Shown here one piece after another: positions 1-7,596 of a DNA stretch of 13,011 bases. The notes under the pieces are model-generated. The model saw nothing but the letters and a program-made list of their open reading frames with translations, searched no databases and was not told the origin of the DNA. Origin of the DNA: UBA6136 sp041158345. GTDB lineage: Bacteria > Pseudomonadota > Gammaproteobacteria > Methylococcales > Methylococcaceae. The number at the start of each line of letters is the position of its first letter. Positions within the stretch are counted from its first letter, which is position 1. The translations under genes and the position numbers were made by a program. Location: the NCBI GenBank assembly GCA_041158345.1, contig JBEBBO010000073.1, positions 1 through 13,011 of the forward strand, in the 5' to 3' direction.

Positions 1-3
1 CTT

Positions 4-981
4 ATGGGCAGAGTCTTTTGCTTTTTGGTTTTTATGCTCGGGTCTGCCTGTATTCCTTGCCAAGCCGAGATTCTGACTGAACAGAAACGAATTGTGGAAT
101 ACGCCCCTCTTGGTGCACTCATCACGGATGTGGGGGATTTTGACCGCCAAGCGAAACGATTTGATGCAACATTTTGGCTATGGACCCTGACCCAAAATCC
201 CGAAGGCAACCCGATCGAGGCACTCAACTTTCCTAACGCGGTGGAGATCAAGGAATCGCAGATCACCAGAGAAAAGACGGAGAGGGGTTATTGGATAACG
301 AGAAAGATCCGAGGTAGTTTCAGGCATCCTTGGAATATGAGCGACTTTCCCTTTGATGGTCAGACGCTCTCGATTCAGCTGGTAGAGGCCGGACGGGATT
401 ACACCAGACTCAGATTCATTGATGACGGCGTCACCTCCATAGTGGATTCCAATCTTGAAATTCCGGGTTGGGATATCGAGGGGGCATCCCTCTATGCCGC
501 CAAGACGACGTATCGTTCAAATTTTGGAGATCCCAGGGTCCACAGAGATTCTGAAGTGATTTACGCTTCGGCAGATGTCTCCATTACTTTGAAACGCACG
601 AACTATGCGGCCTTCTGGAAGCTCACGATCGCCGCATTCGTTGCGGCGGGTCTTGCCATTCCTGCTTTTTTTGTTCGCCTCGATTCACAGTCGCGACTGG
701 GACTTCTGACAGCCTCAGTCTTTGCCGATGTATTGAGCATGCAAAGCGCCTCCTCCGACCTTGGCGCCGTGGAGTATGTGACGTTGGTCGACAAGATCCA
801 CATTGCCGTTTTGATCTATACCTTCATTGCCACCGTGTTCGTGCTCTACACTCACTCGCATGACATCCGCCACGAGAACATACGGGCATTAAAGTGGAGC
901 GGTTATCGGGTTGGGCTGACCAGCACGCTGCTTTTGGTTTTGTCGATCGTATTTTTGGTTTGGAGCGTCTGGTCGCAATGA
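4..981 (+). CDS. Prokaryotic pentameric ligand-gated ion channel subunit (Cys-loop/Pro-loop receptor family)
   Basis: Predicted inner-membrane channel subunit with an N-terminal periplasmic ligand-binding beta-sandwich and four C-terminal helices, 325 aa, close to the usual size of bacterial members. A hydrophobic signal peptide ends near CQA at 19-21. The family hallmark is present: W110 followed by FPFDGQ at 115-120, the Pro-loop that replaces the Cys-loop in bacteria. The sandwich ends in a VSITLKR strand (192-198), then M1 at about 201-224 (P220), M2 at 231-249, a short EYVTLVDK linker (257-264) like the M2-M3 loop of the family, M3 at 261-283 and M4 at 302-323. Ligand and ion selectivity cannot be read from the sequence. 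The stop overlaps the start of the next gene (ATGA), so the two are translationally coupled. The start lies at the window edge; an earlier start outside cannot be excluded, but the signal peptide is complete from this Met. Confidence 0.85.
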   Translation: MGRVFCFLVFMLGSACIPCQAEILTEQKRIVEYAPLGALITDVGDFDRQAKRFDATFWLWTLTQNPEGNPIEALNFPNAVEIKESQITREKTERGYWITRKIRGSFRHPWNMSDFPFDGQTLSIQLVEAGRDYTRLRFIDDGVTSIVDSNLEIPGWDIEGASLYAAKTTYRSNFGDPRVHRDSEVIYASADVSITLKRTNYAAFWKLTIAAFVAAGLAIPAFFVRLDSQSRLGLLTASVFADVLSMQSASSDLGAVEYVTLVDKIHIAVLIYTFIATVFVLYTHSHDIRHENIRALKWSGYRVGLTSTLLLVLSIVFLVWSVWSQ

Positions 982-2282
982 GGAAATACAAGGTGGAAAA
1001 GAGCGTCCTAATCCGACCATTGGCCATCTTGCTTTGGTCTTTTCTGTTGCTTTTGGGCTGCGGCGATGAGGGAACATCAGTCGCTTCTTTGCCATTTCAA
1101 GGCGAAATCAAGGTGGGTATTCTCCATTCCCGAAGCGGAACCATGGCCCTGTCTGAGGGGACTGCAGCTGAAGGGGAAGCCTTGGCGATTGAGGAAATTA
1201 ATCGTCGTGGTGGAATTCAACTTGGAGGCAAACGCCTCAAGATCATAGCCATTGAGGAAGACGGGGCCTCGGATCCAAGGGTCTTTGCCGAGAAGGCCCG
1301 AAAGCTGATTGATGTGGATCATGTCAGCGTGGTTTTTGGCGGATGGACATCCGCGAGCCGCAAAGCCATGTTGCCTGTGTTCGAGGAGAGAAACAGCCTG
1401 CTCTTCTATCCCATTCAGTATGAGGGTCAGGAATGTTCACCCAATATTTTTTACGGCGGGGCCACGCCCAATCAACAAATTGAGCCAGCATTGAATTGGC
1501 TGATTCGCCATAGAGGAACCTCTTTTTTCCTCGTGGGGTCAGATTACATCTTTCCTCGCACCGCTCACCGAATTATCCGAGGTTACGCACAGAAAAATGG
1601 AGCAGAAGTTCTGGGGGAGTCTTTCCTCCCGATGGGGAGTAACGCCGTAGCGCCAGTCATTGCGGGGATTCAAAAGGCACTGCCGCATGGCGGAGTCATC
1701 ATCAATACCCTGAATGGGGACAGTAACGTTGCCTTTTTCAAAGCGCTGAATCAGGGCTATCTGACGCCTGCCAACGGTTATTACACGATGAGCTTTTCCA
1801 TTGCGGAGGAGGAAGTCACCGAGATTGGCGCCGAAAATCTGGTTGGAAGCTTTGCGAGTTGGAGCTTCTTTGAGACGCTGGAAACCGCAGCATCCAGACA
1901 ATTTACCAAGGCATTCAAATTTCGGTTCGGTCAAAAAAGGGTAACCAGCGATCCAACCGAAACAGGGTACACCATGGTGAATCTCTGGGCCCTTGGCGTT
2001 CAGTCTGCAAAAAGTTCTGCGACGGATGAGGTCAAGAAGGCCTTGCTTGGAGTCACCTTCAATGCGCCGGAGGGAAGTGTTCAGTTTCGTCCGAATCACC
2101 ATTTGAAGAAGCTCTCCTTAATTGGTGAAGTTCAGGCTGATGGTATGTTTAAGATCATCAGCAACAATGGTTTGATCGAGCCGAAAACCTGGAATCAGTA
2201 TCTTCCTGATGAGCAAGCTGAAGTCTGCCAGAAAGACTTGAAATCAAGCGGCGTGCAAAGGTTGCCCTGCGCCGGATGCTAA
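978..2282 (+). CDS. UrtA/amide-type periplasmic solute-binding lipoprotein (Peripla_BP_5-like)
   Basis: Secreted ligand-binding protein, 434 aa, of the branched-chain amino acid/urea/amide type I periplasmic binding fold. The ATG at 978 was chosen over upstream in-frame starts because it gives a clean lipoprotein signal: basic N-terminus, hydrophobic core, and LLLG followed by Cys28, and because it overlaps the channel gene stop. Segments resembling urea-binding UrtA from memory are KVGILHSRSGTMA (from about 45), the EEDGASDP stretch, FGGWTSASRKA, the LLFYPIQYEG stretch and TPNQQIEPALNWL. In ABC systems such proteins are followed by two permeases and two ATPases; here none follows, and the next gene is convergent. 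Its only partner is the ligand-gated channel upstream, so it may deliver ligand to, or sense ligand for, that channel. The ligand is unknown; urea, a short amide or an amino acid are family-based guesses. Confidence 0.88.
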   Translation: MRKYKVEKSVLIRPLAILLWSFLLLLGCGDEGTSVASLPFQGEIKVGILHSRSGTMALSEGTAAEGEALAIEEINRRGGIQLGGKRLKIIAIEEDGASDPRVFAEKARKLIDVDHVSVVFGGWTSASRKAMLPVFEERNSLLFYPIQYEGQECSPNIFYGGATPNQQIEPALNWLIRHRGTSFFLVGSDYIFPRTAHRIIRGYAQKNGAEVLGESFLPMGSNAVAPVIAGIQKALPHGGVIINTLNGDSNVAFFKALNQGYLTPANGYYTMSFSIAEEEVTEIGAENLVGSFASWSFFETLETAASRQFTKAFKFRFGQKRVTSDPTETGYTMVNLWALGVQSAKSSATDEVKKALLGVTFNAPEGSVQFRPNHHLKKLSLIGEVQADGMFKIISNNGLIEPKTWNQYLPDEQAEVCQKDLKSSGVQRLPCAGC

Positions 2283-2292
2283 AGCGCTAGCC

Positions 2293-2308
2293 CCTGTGAT
2301 CTCACAGG
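2293..2308. terminator. Short hairpin between convergent genes, possible terminator
   Basis: CCTGTGA and TCACAGG form a 7-bp stem with a 2-base spacer, 11 bases after the lipoprotein stop and 20 bases before the convergent HPP gene stop. There is no clear T-run on either side, so a terminator role rests mainly on position. Confidence 0.35.
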
Positions 2309-2327
2309 ATCATTTAGAGAGATTGGA

Positions 2328-3467
2328 TCACTGTGTGGTTTCGGGGCTGAAGCCGTTTCCGATCATGGTCCATAGTTGGGCATGCGTGACCATCCCGACC
2401 AGCTGCTCGTTCTTGTCAACGACAGGTATGTGGTGGAAACGACCGCTAGCCAGCAACTGGGTGACCGTCAGGAGTGAATCATCCTCTTCGACCGTGATGA
2501 CAGGTGAGGACATGATGTCTCTTGCTAACAGGCGTTGATTTTTCAAACACTTGCGAGAGCGAAGCGGGCCCGTGATCGCCATGATCAGAGCGGATGGTGC
2601 TTTTTGGGCTAGATGATTAATAAAGTCCGTTCGTGTGATGATTCCTGAAATCGAACCCTCATGATTGAGAATGACGACGCAGCCATCAGAGCTGTGTTTC
2701 AGCGAATCCCAGACTTTCTCAAGTGAGTCTTCGGTGCGAAGTGTTTTGACGGGGGACAGCTTGAGATCCCTCAATCGATAACTCGATAGGGCCCGTCGAG
2801 CGACACTTAATTCTGCCGCTTGAATGATCGAAAGGAGATCATCTTCGGTTACGTCGATATAGGTTCCGGAAGCCTCCAGCGCATCTCGAATATCCAGAGC
2901 CGTCACTCCGGAGACGATAGGGTGTTCAGCCTGCGAGTTTCCTGATGGAGCCGCCGGAGCGGGGTAGGTGACTTTGAGCGTTCTGAGATTGTTGATCAAA
3001 AGGCCGGATATCAGAAGCAATAAGGCGCTGACTCCGACGGGACTCAATACGTAACCAAAGCCGAGATCCCAGACCGTCGGCCCCCCAGTGACGGCAAAAA
3101 GAGCGGTGGCGCCGCCGGGAGGGTGAAGGCAGTGTAATAGGTGCATCAAAGTGATAGCGCCCCCAACAGCAACGGCGGCAGAGAAAGGTGAAGGGAGCCA
3201 TGTTTGCGATGCTACTCCCACTGTTGCTGAGATCAGATGCCCGCCGAGAATGGCCGAGGGTTGAACCAGAGTGCTGTGAGGCGTGGCAAACAGCAGGACA
3301 GCTGTTGCCCCCATAGAGGCAAGGATCATGTGACTGATTTCTGCCGGGTAGAACGTCTTGAACTCCAGAAGTATCGCAATGCTTAAAAAAGCTGAGAAAC
3401 CGGCAAGGAGCTTTTCTGACAGAGGAGTTGGAGGCTGTTTGGGAAAAAATTGGGCGATCAGCGACAT
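2328..3467 (-). CDS. HPP-family integral membrane protein with two C-terminal CBS domains
   Basis: Membrane protein of 379 aa. The first 165 residues hold about four hydrophobic segments (roughly 20-36, 45-62, 72-88/97-112 and 140-160) and the family signature HPPGGATAL at 115-123. A linker leads to two CBS domains at about 232-290 and 316-372; the second contains DIMSSPVITV and FHHIPVVD, typical CBS motifs that often bind adenine nucleotides and gate transport. HPP proteins in plants and cyanobacteria have been linked to nitrite transport; the function of the CBS-fused bacterial type is not settled. It is the last gene of an operon, 21 bases after the reductase stop. With a truncated hemoglobin and a reductase upstream, a role in nitrite/nitrate or nitric-oxide-related physiology is a reasonable inference, not a demonstration. 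Confidence 0.88.
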   Translation of the reverse strand: MSLIAQFFPKQPPTPLSEKLLAGFSAFLSIAILLEFKTFYPAEISHMILASMGATAVLLFATPHSTLVQPSAILGGHLISATVGVASQTWLPSPFSAAVAVGGAITLMHLLHCLHPPGGATALFAVTGGPTVWDLGFGYVLSPVGVSALLLLISGLLINNLRTLKVTYPAPAAPSGNSQAEHPIVSGVTALDIRDALEASGTYIDVTEDDLLSIIQAAELSVARRALSSYRLRDLKLSPVKTLRTEDSLEKVWDSLKHSSDGCVVILNHEGSISGIITRTDFINHLAQKAPSALIMAITGPLRSRKCLKNQRLLARDIMSSPVITVEEDDSLLTVTQLLASGRFHHIPVVDKNEQLVGMVTHAQLWTMIGNGFSPETTQ

Positions 3468-3488
3468 AAAGGACCCCTAACGGTGTGA

Positions 3489-4478
3489 CTAGGGGATAGC
3501 CGTTGGTGATTGGGCATCGAAGGGATCAGCGTGAATTTCATTCAACGCTGCGCCGGCCAGGTAAGCCTGCATTTGGGTGGATCGAACCATATCGGGGTTG
3601 CCGCAGAGATAGATTCGCCATCCTTTGAGGTCAGGATGCTCACCGAGGGCGATGTCTGAAGCGCGCCCCTGCAGAATATGAGATGGCAACGGGTTGTCGG
3701 TACCTGAAATACACGCTTGGTAATCAAGCTGCGAGTGTTTCGAAACCAGCGCTTCCAGCTCGCGATGGTGATACAGCCCATTCACATCTCTGGCACCATG
3801 ATAGAGGTGTATGGGACCCGTATGTCCATGCTGTAGGGCTTCACCAAGAATTCCGAAGAGTGGGGCCAGGCCCGACCCGGTCCCGATGAGTAGTAGCGGT
3901 TGTTCGGGATGACCCGGAATATAAAAACACTCACCCAATGGGCCACTAATCCGAACGGCATCGCCGACCGCAAGGCGGTGATGGACCCAGCTACTGAGTT
4001 GACCATTTGGAAATTTCCGGATGTGCAACACCAAGCAGGCGTCGACCTGAGGTGTGCTGGCGAGGGAGTAACTGCGTGAAAAACCTTCAGGACCGTAGAG
4101 TCGAACGAATTGACCGGCCCGATAGATAAACTTACCTTCGGGTCTCAGGGATACCTCCATGATCTCGTCGTTCAGAGGACGCAGCCGTTCAACAGTTGCA
4201 GCCCTTTGGGTTTCCGCCAAATGCGGCAAGGCAACCACCATCTCCCCTTCGGGGTAGCACTGACAGGCAAGAAACTGTCCGTTGAGGACTTGGGTTTCTC
4301 TGAGTCCCTTCTGGGATGCCGCAGGTGGTGTCCCAGTAGGGCAGGTCATCAAACAGGATTGGCACGTGCCGGTTCGGCAACCAAAAGGAACATCAATTCC
4401 TTGTGCAAGAAGGCCGTCCAAAAGGGTAATGTCCCTTGGAATCTCGTAGGTTTGCCCCTCGTAGACGACCCTTGGCAT
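3489..4478 (-). CDS. 2Fe-2S ferredoxin-type FAD/NAD(P)H oxidoreductase (class IB reductase)
   Basis: Electron-transfer reductase, 329 aa, with ferredoxin first, then FAD and NAD(P) domains, as in phenol hydroxylase P5, methane monooxygenase component C and CDP-6-deoxy-glucoseen reductase. The plant-type cluster ligands are C34, C39, C42 and C72 (C-x4-C-x2-C-x29-C). The FAD-binding RSYS motif is at 135-138, the NAD(P) glycine-rich GTGSGLAP at 199-206 and the C-terminal CGNP at 292-295. It is soluble and cytoplasmic with no signal peptide. Its start follows the truncated hemoglobin stop by 4 bases, implying translational coupling; no hydroxylase lies nearby. The most economical reading is that it supplies electrons to the hemoglobin, the two together doing the work that flavohemoglobin does in one chain. 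That pairing is inference. Confidence 0.9.
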   Translation of the reverse strand: MPRVVYEGQTYEIPRDITLLDGLLAQGIDVPFGCRTGTCQSCLMTCPTGTPPAASQKGLRETQVLNGQFLACQCYPEGEMVVALPHLAETQRAATVERLRPLNDEIMEVSLRPEGKFIYRAGQFVRLYGPEGFSRSYSLASTPQVDACLVLHIRKFPNGQLSSWVHHRLAVGDAVRISGPLGECFYIPGHPEQPLLLIGTGSGLAPLFGILGEALQHGHTGPIHLYHGARDVNGLYHHRELEALVSKHSQLDYQACISGTDNPLPSHILQGRASDIALGEHPDLKGWRIYLCGNPDMVRSTQMQAYLAGAALNEIHADPFDAQSPTAIP

Positions 4479-4482
4479 CGGC

Positions 4483-4845
4483 TTAACGTCCCAAGACGTC
4501 GTTGCGGGCGCTTTCGGCGATAGCCGCGACTTGTGCGATCAACTCATCAGCGACCCCGAGTTCCTTCAAAGTGTTACCTAAATGCTCAATCACGATGTCA
4601 ACGTGTTGGTCGTTTAGCCCCAGTTCAACAAGATTGGCGTGTCCCTTACGCATGTCGAGACCTGTGTAGTTATGTGGGCCACCAAATGCCATGGTCAAGA
4701 AGGCTTTTTGCTTGGCGGCTTGCTGAGCCATGTCAACGCCAAAGAAAAAGCGGTTCACGCGAGCGTCTGCAATCATTTTCTTGTAGAAGATGTCGACTGC
4801 AGCATTGACGGCGGCTTCGCCACCCAGTTGTTCATAAAGGCTCAT
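4483..4845 (-). CDS. glbN: Group I truncated hemoglobin (trHbN type)
   Basis: Small cytoplasmic heme protein, 120 aa, normal length for group I. The ATG at 4845 was chosen over an upstream in-frame Met because it has a strong ribosome site (GGAGGAG, about 6 bases upstream) and yields the family N-terminus MSLYEQLGG. Proximal heme His is H69 within KGHANLVELGL. Taking Y21 as TyrB10, the Y-to-His spacing (48) equals that which I recall for Mycobacterium tuberculosis HbN (Y33, H81), and Q46 then falls at position E11. The Tyr/Gln distal pair is associated with oxygen binding and nitric oxide dioxygenation. It is first in an operon with a 2Fe-2S flavoreductase and an HPP-CBS membrane protein. The likely role is conversion of NO to nitrate, with the neighbouring reductase restoring ferrous heme. 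Confidence 0.92.
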   Translation of the reverse strand: MSLYEQLGGEAAVNAAVDIFYKKMIADARVNRFFFGVDMAQQAAKQKAFLTMAFGGPHNYTGLDMRKGHANLVELGLNDQHVDIVIEHLGNTLKELGVADELIAQVAAIAESARNDVLGR

Positions 4846-4950
4846 GGTTCTCCTCCACGGGATTTTCGTGTTGTAAGTCGTGGCTTCGAGGTTGAGGGTG
4901 ACATCACGATGAAAGGCCATGCGATACCAGCCAAATCCTCACTTAAAAAT

Positions 4951-4969
4951 GATGCATTAGAAATACTGC
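4951..4969 (-). promoter_or_regulatory. Candidate NsrR-like operator upstream of the truncated hemoglobin operon
   Basis: GATGCATTAGAAATACTGC resembles the palindromic NsrR consensus as I remember it (GATGyATTT-N-AAATrCATC), matching about 16 of 19 positions. It lies 106 bases upstream of the hemoglobin ATG. On the - strand a TTGATA box (4978-4973) and CATCAT (4955-4950), 17 bases apart, would place a weak promoter over this site, consistent with repression. The consensus is recalled, not searched. Confidence 0.4.
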
Positions 4970-4978
4970 ATTATCAAG

Positions 4979-5163
4979 CTCATGCAACATCCACGTTTAA
5001 GATGTGGTTCTCACGCCAGAACTAGTTCACCCGATACAAGTTCGAGATGCGACTCGTGTTTAGCTTCACACGTCGCACCTTTTTGTTGTTTAGTTTCTAG
5101 CGATAGGTGCTCCTGGATAGAGCGCCAAAGAGCAACACGCTGCAGCCTGAAAGGCGATAGCGA
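4979..5163. other. Gene-free spacer between divergent units
   Basis: Between the candidate hemoglobin promoter and the riboswitch promoter I see no ORF with a family resemblance and no ribosome site. Open frames here on both strands run into the riboswitch or the hemoglobin gene and look like chance. A short inverted pair (ACATC/GATGT, about 4987-5005) is the only structure noticed. Confidence 0.5.
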
Positions 5164-5192
5164 TTGGTAGATATCAAAAAAATCATTATGAT
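5164..5192 (+). promoter_or_regulatory. Sigma70-type promoter for the cobalamin riboswitch-btuB transcript
   Basis: TTGGTA (5164-5169) and TATGAT (5187-5192) are separated by exactly 17 bases. Transcription would begin near 5199, just before the first riboswitch helix, which is where a riboswitch promoter should sit. Confidence 0.65.
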
Positions 5193-5204
5193 GTCGGTCT
5201 AGTC

Positions 5205-5400
5205 GAGGTGCCCGCGATGTTCTTTCATCGCGGGTTAAACGGGAAATTGGTGAGTTTTTCTTAATCAAGTAAACGAAGCCAATGCTGCCCCCGCAACGGT
5301 AGGCGAGTTAAAGAGTATCAATAGGCCACTGTGCTCTCATGCATGGGAAGGCGGTACCCTAAACCCATCAGGGGTTGCTCGCGAGTCCGGATACCGGCCT
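5205..5400 (+). promoter_or_regulatory. Cobalamin (vitamin B12) riboswitch
   Basis: The aptamer landmarks occur in the expected order: a peripheral hairpin with CCCGCGATG (5211-5219) pairing CATCGCGGG (5226-5234), GGGAA then GGTGAG (5241-5254), the B12-box region GCTGCCCCCGCAACGGTA (5284-5301), GGCCACTG (5324-5331), GGGAAGGCGG (5345-5354), and the closing GAGTCCGGATACCGGCC (5383-5399). It should bind adenosyl- or another cobalamin and lower expression of the downstream receptor when B12 is plentiful. Outer boundaries are approximate. Confidence 0.93.
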
Positions 5401-5425
5401 TGATGTTGGTAGCCGTTGCGGTGGG

Positions 5426-5447
5426 CGATGGGCGGGCTTGCCCATCG
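5426..5447 (+). promoter_or_regulatory. Leader hairpin downstream of the riboswitch (possible expression platform)
   Basis: CGATGGGC pairs with GCCCATCG around a 6-base loop GGGCTT; a second smaller hairpin CCAGT/ACTGG follows at 5453-5465. The leader continues to the btuB start at 5553 and has a T7 run at about 5508-5514, but no strong stem sits directly before it. Whether control is by termination or by hiding the ribosome site cannot be decided by eye. Confidence 0.35.
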
Positions 5448-5552
5448 TTGACCCAGTTTCACTGGCGACAAGTCAGGTCTTCCCATCTTTTCATTGCTCG
5501 GTTTTTTTACTGCCGCTTGCGGGTGTTGCTGCGGCTGATATAGAGCGTAAAC

Positions 5553-7505
5553 ATGAAAAGAGTCGTCCCGTTTTTTATTTCCTCTCTCCTTCCGTTTTGG
5601 GTTCTTGCTGAGAGCGATTCGACCGATACGTTGGATCCAGTCGTCATAACGGCAACAAGAACCAATGTCAAAGAGGATCAGATCGCCAATACGGTGACGG
5701 TGATCACCGCCGAAGAGATCAAAGCGCGCCGTATCAATTTTGTGGCCGATATTCTCAGAACCGTTCCAGGTCTTGATGTCATCAGTGGTGGGGGTACGGG
5801 TCAGCAAACCTCTGTATTTACCCGTGGATCGAACTCGAACCAAACGCTGGTGATGATCGATAACATTCGCATGAATGACCCAGGAAATCCAAACAATTCC
5901 TTTGACTTTGCAAACCTACAGGTTGATGACATTGAGCGGATTGAGGTGCTGCGAGGTGCAGCGAGTTCCATGTGGGGTGCAGATGCCATGGGTGGTGTCA
6001 TCCATATCATCACCAAGCATGGTAAAGGGCCGGCCACCTATAACGGAATGGCGGAGGGTGGAAATTACAATACGTGGAAAGTAGGCGGCGGTGTTTCCGG
6101 AGAGGTTGATCAGCTCAGCTATTCGGTCGATGCCAGCCATCTCAGCAATCTTTCGGTTTCAGCGGCCGCTCAGTCCATGGGTAACAGGGAGCGAGATCCC
6201 TACCAGAACACCACTTTCCAAAGTCGATTCAATTACAAGGTTACAGAAGATCTCGATCTGGATTGGAGTACCCGCTATAACCAAGCCGGTGCCGGAATGG
6301 ATAACTGTGGGGGATTTGGTTACAAGTCCTATTCGGGTTCAGGATTTGTGCCTTGCGATAATCGGTTCTATTTCAACAACGCAAATCAGCTCTATACGCG
6401 GGGTCAGGGCCGATGGTTTCTCTTTGATCGATTCTGGGAACAGCGGTTCGGTGTGAACTACACGATGAGCGACCGCCAGACCTATTACACGTCTAAAACC
6501 ATTTCACCCAACTGGACGCCCCCCGGTACGAACAACGGGGAGGAAACCAAGGTGGAGTGGTTGAACTTTCTCCATTTTAACGAAAATGAAACCTTGCTGA
6601 TCGGTGCCGAGGGCCGCTTTGACTCTCTCTACAGTCAGAGCGGATTGGGAACTGCCAGTAGCAGTTACAACAATTCGATGAGCAATGGCGGCTACTACAT
6701 TCAGAATGATCTCGACTGGCTCGAGCGCTTTCATACGACGGCAGGCGCTCGAATCGACAGCAACTCCATCTATGGAAGTCATTCGACCTGGAAATTCAAT
6801 CAGGTGATGGCCGTTCCAGAGACAGCGAGTCGAATCAAGGCGAATATAGGAACGGCGTTCCGAGCCCCGTCACTCTGTGAAATCAGTAAGCAATGCTATG
6901 GCAATCCGAACCTGATGCCTGAGACCAGCATCGACTGGGATGCGGGGATAGAGCAAGACTTTATGGACCGGAAGGCGACCGCGGGGGTGGTATATTTTGA
7001 TAATAACTACAACAACTTGATTCAGTGGAATCCCAGCGCAAACGGCGGATTGGGTTCTCTTTCAAATATTGGTACAGCGATTGCCCGTGGTGTTGAAACC
7101 TTCGCGGAATATAAGCCGATGTCTGAATTGGCATTCAGGATCAACTACACCTACGATGAAACCTTCGGACAGAACAGCGCATCAACTACCGTTCAGGGCA
7201 AGCAGCCACTGCTTTTGAGACCCAAGAATAAAGGTAATTTCGATGTGGATTATCGTTTTCTTCCAGAAGCTACGGTTCGGTTGAACATTTTGGCCTATGG
7301 ATCAAGAAGTTCTTACGACACGTTAGGCGGCATCACGCAGGTTCCAGGCTACGTACTGGTCAATCTCTCGACCAACTATGAGTTAAATCAGCACGTTACG
7401 CTGTTTGCCCGACTGGATAACCTTCTGAATAAGCAATATCAAATGGTTTGGGGCTATGGGGCCTTGGGTTTCAATGGCCTTGGAGGCTTTACGGTCAAGT
7501 TCTGA
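5553..7505 (+). CDS. btuB: TonB-dependent outer membrane receptor, BtuB type (vitamin B12 uptake)
   Basis: Outer membrane beta-barrel transporter of 650 aa, slightly longer than E. coli BtuB. A signal peptide MKRVVPF...WVLA is followed by a TonB box-like DPVVITATRT (28-37). The plug domain spans about 40-158, with TRGSNSNQTLVMIDNIRMND, the IERIEVLRGAAS segment and GGVIHIITK, all standard plug motifs. The rest is barrel strands ending in the TonB-receptor closing signature RLDNLLNKQY and a terminal Phe, as expected for BAM-dependent insertion. The cobalamin riboswitch directly upstream supports cobalamin as substrate far better than the barrel sequence itself. No btuFCD or B12 salvage genes follow. 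The ribosome site is weak (AGAG about 8 bases upstream), fitting riboswitch control at initiation. Confidence 0.92.
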   Translation: MKRVVPFFISSLLPFWVLAESDSTDTLDPVVITATRTNVKEDQIANTVTVITAEEIKARRINFVADILRTVPGLDVISGGGTGQQTSVFTRGSNSNQTLVMIDNIRMNDPGNPNNSFDFANLQVDDIERIEVLRGAASSMWGADAMGGVIHIITKHGKGPATYNGMAEGGNYNTWKVGGGVSGEVDQLSYSVDASHLSNLSVSAAAQSMGNRERDPYQNTTFQSRFNYKVTEDLDLDWSTRYNQAGAGMDNCGGFGYKSYSGSGFVPCDNRFYFNNANQLYTRGQGRWFLFDRFWEQRFGVNYTMSDRQTYYTSKTISPNWTPPGTNNGEETKVEWLNFLHFNENETLLIGAEGRFDSLYSQSGLGTASSSYNNSMSNGGYYIQNDLDWLERFHTTAGARIDSNSIYGSHSTWKFNQVMAVPETASRIKANIGTAFRAPSLCEISKQCYGNPNLMPETSIDWDAGIEQDFMDRKATAGVVYFDNNYNNLIQWNPSANGGLGSLSNIGTAIARGVETFAEYKPMSELAFRINYTYDETFGQNSASTTVQGKQPLLLRPKNKGNFDVDYRFLPEATVRLNILAYGSRSSYDTLGGITQVPGYVLVNLSTNYELNQHVTLFARLDNLLNKQYQMVWGYGALGFNGLGGFTVKF

Positions 7506-7509
7506 GAAT

Positions 7510-7540
7510 GATGGGCGCTGTGGTCATTGCCGCGCCCATC
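7510..7540. terminator. Hairpin between convergent btuB and Crp/Fnr gene, likely bidirectional terminator
   Basis: GATGGGCGC (7510-7518) pairs with GCGCCCATC (7532-7540) in a 9-bp GC-rich stem with a 13-base loop, starting 5 bases after the btuB stop. The T-tract is poor on both sides, so the call rests on stem strength and position. Confidence 0.55.
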
Positions 7541-7596
7541 CATTCCGGAGCGGTATCAAAAGCCTCAAGCTGCCAGATCCATAGAAATAGAGTCTC

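Noticed and set aside
1539..2102. 187-codon open frame antisense to the solute-binding lipoprotein gene
   Set aside because: It lies wholly inside a strongly supported gene, has no family resemblance and no ribosome site.
4110..4523. 137-codon open frame antisense to the reductase and hemoglobin genes
   Set aside because: Shadow of two genes with clear cofactor motifs; no own start signal.
5337..5843. 168-codon open frame on the - strand across the btuB leader and start
   Set aside because: It is antisense to the riboswitch and btuB plug, which are strongly supported; its composition looks like read-through of a structured RNA.
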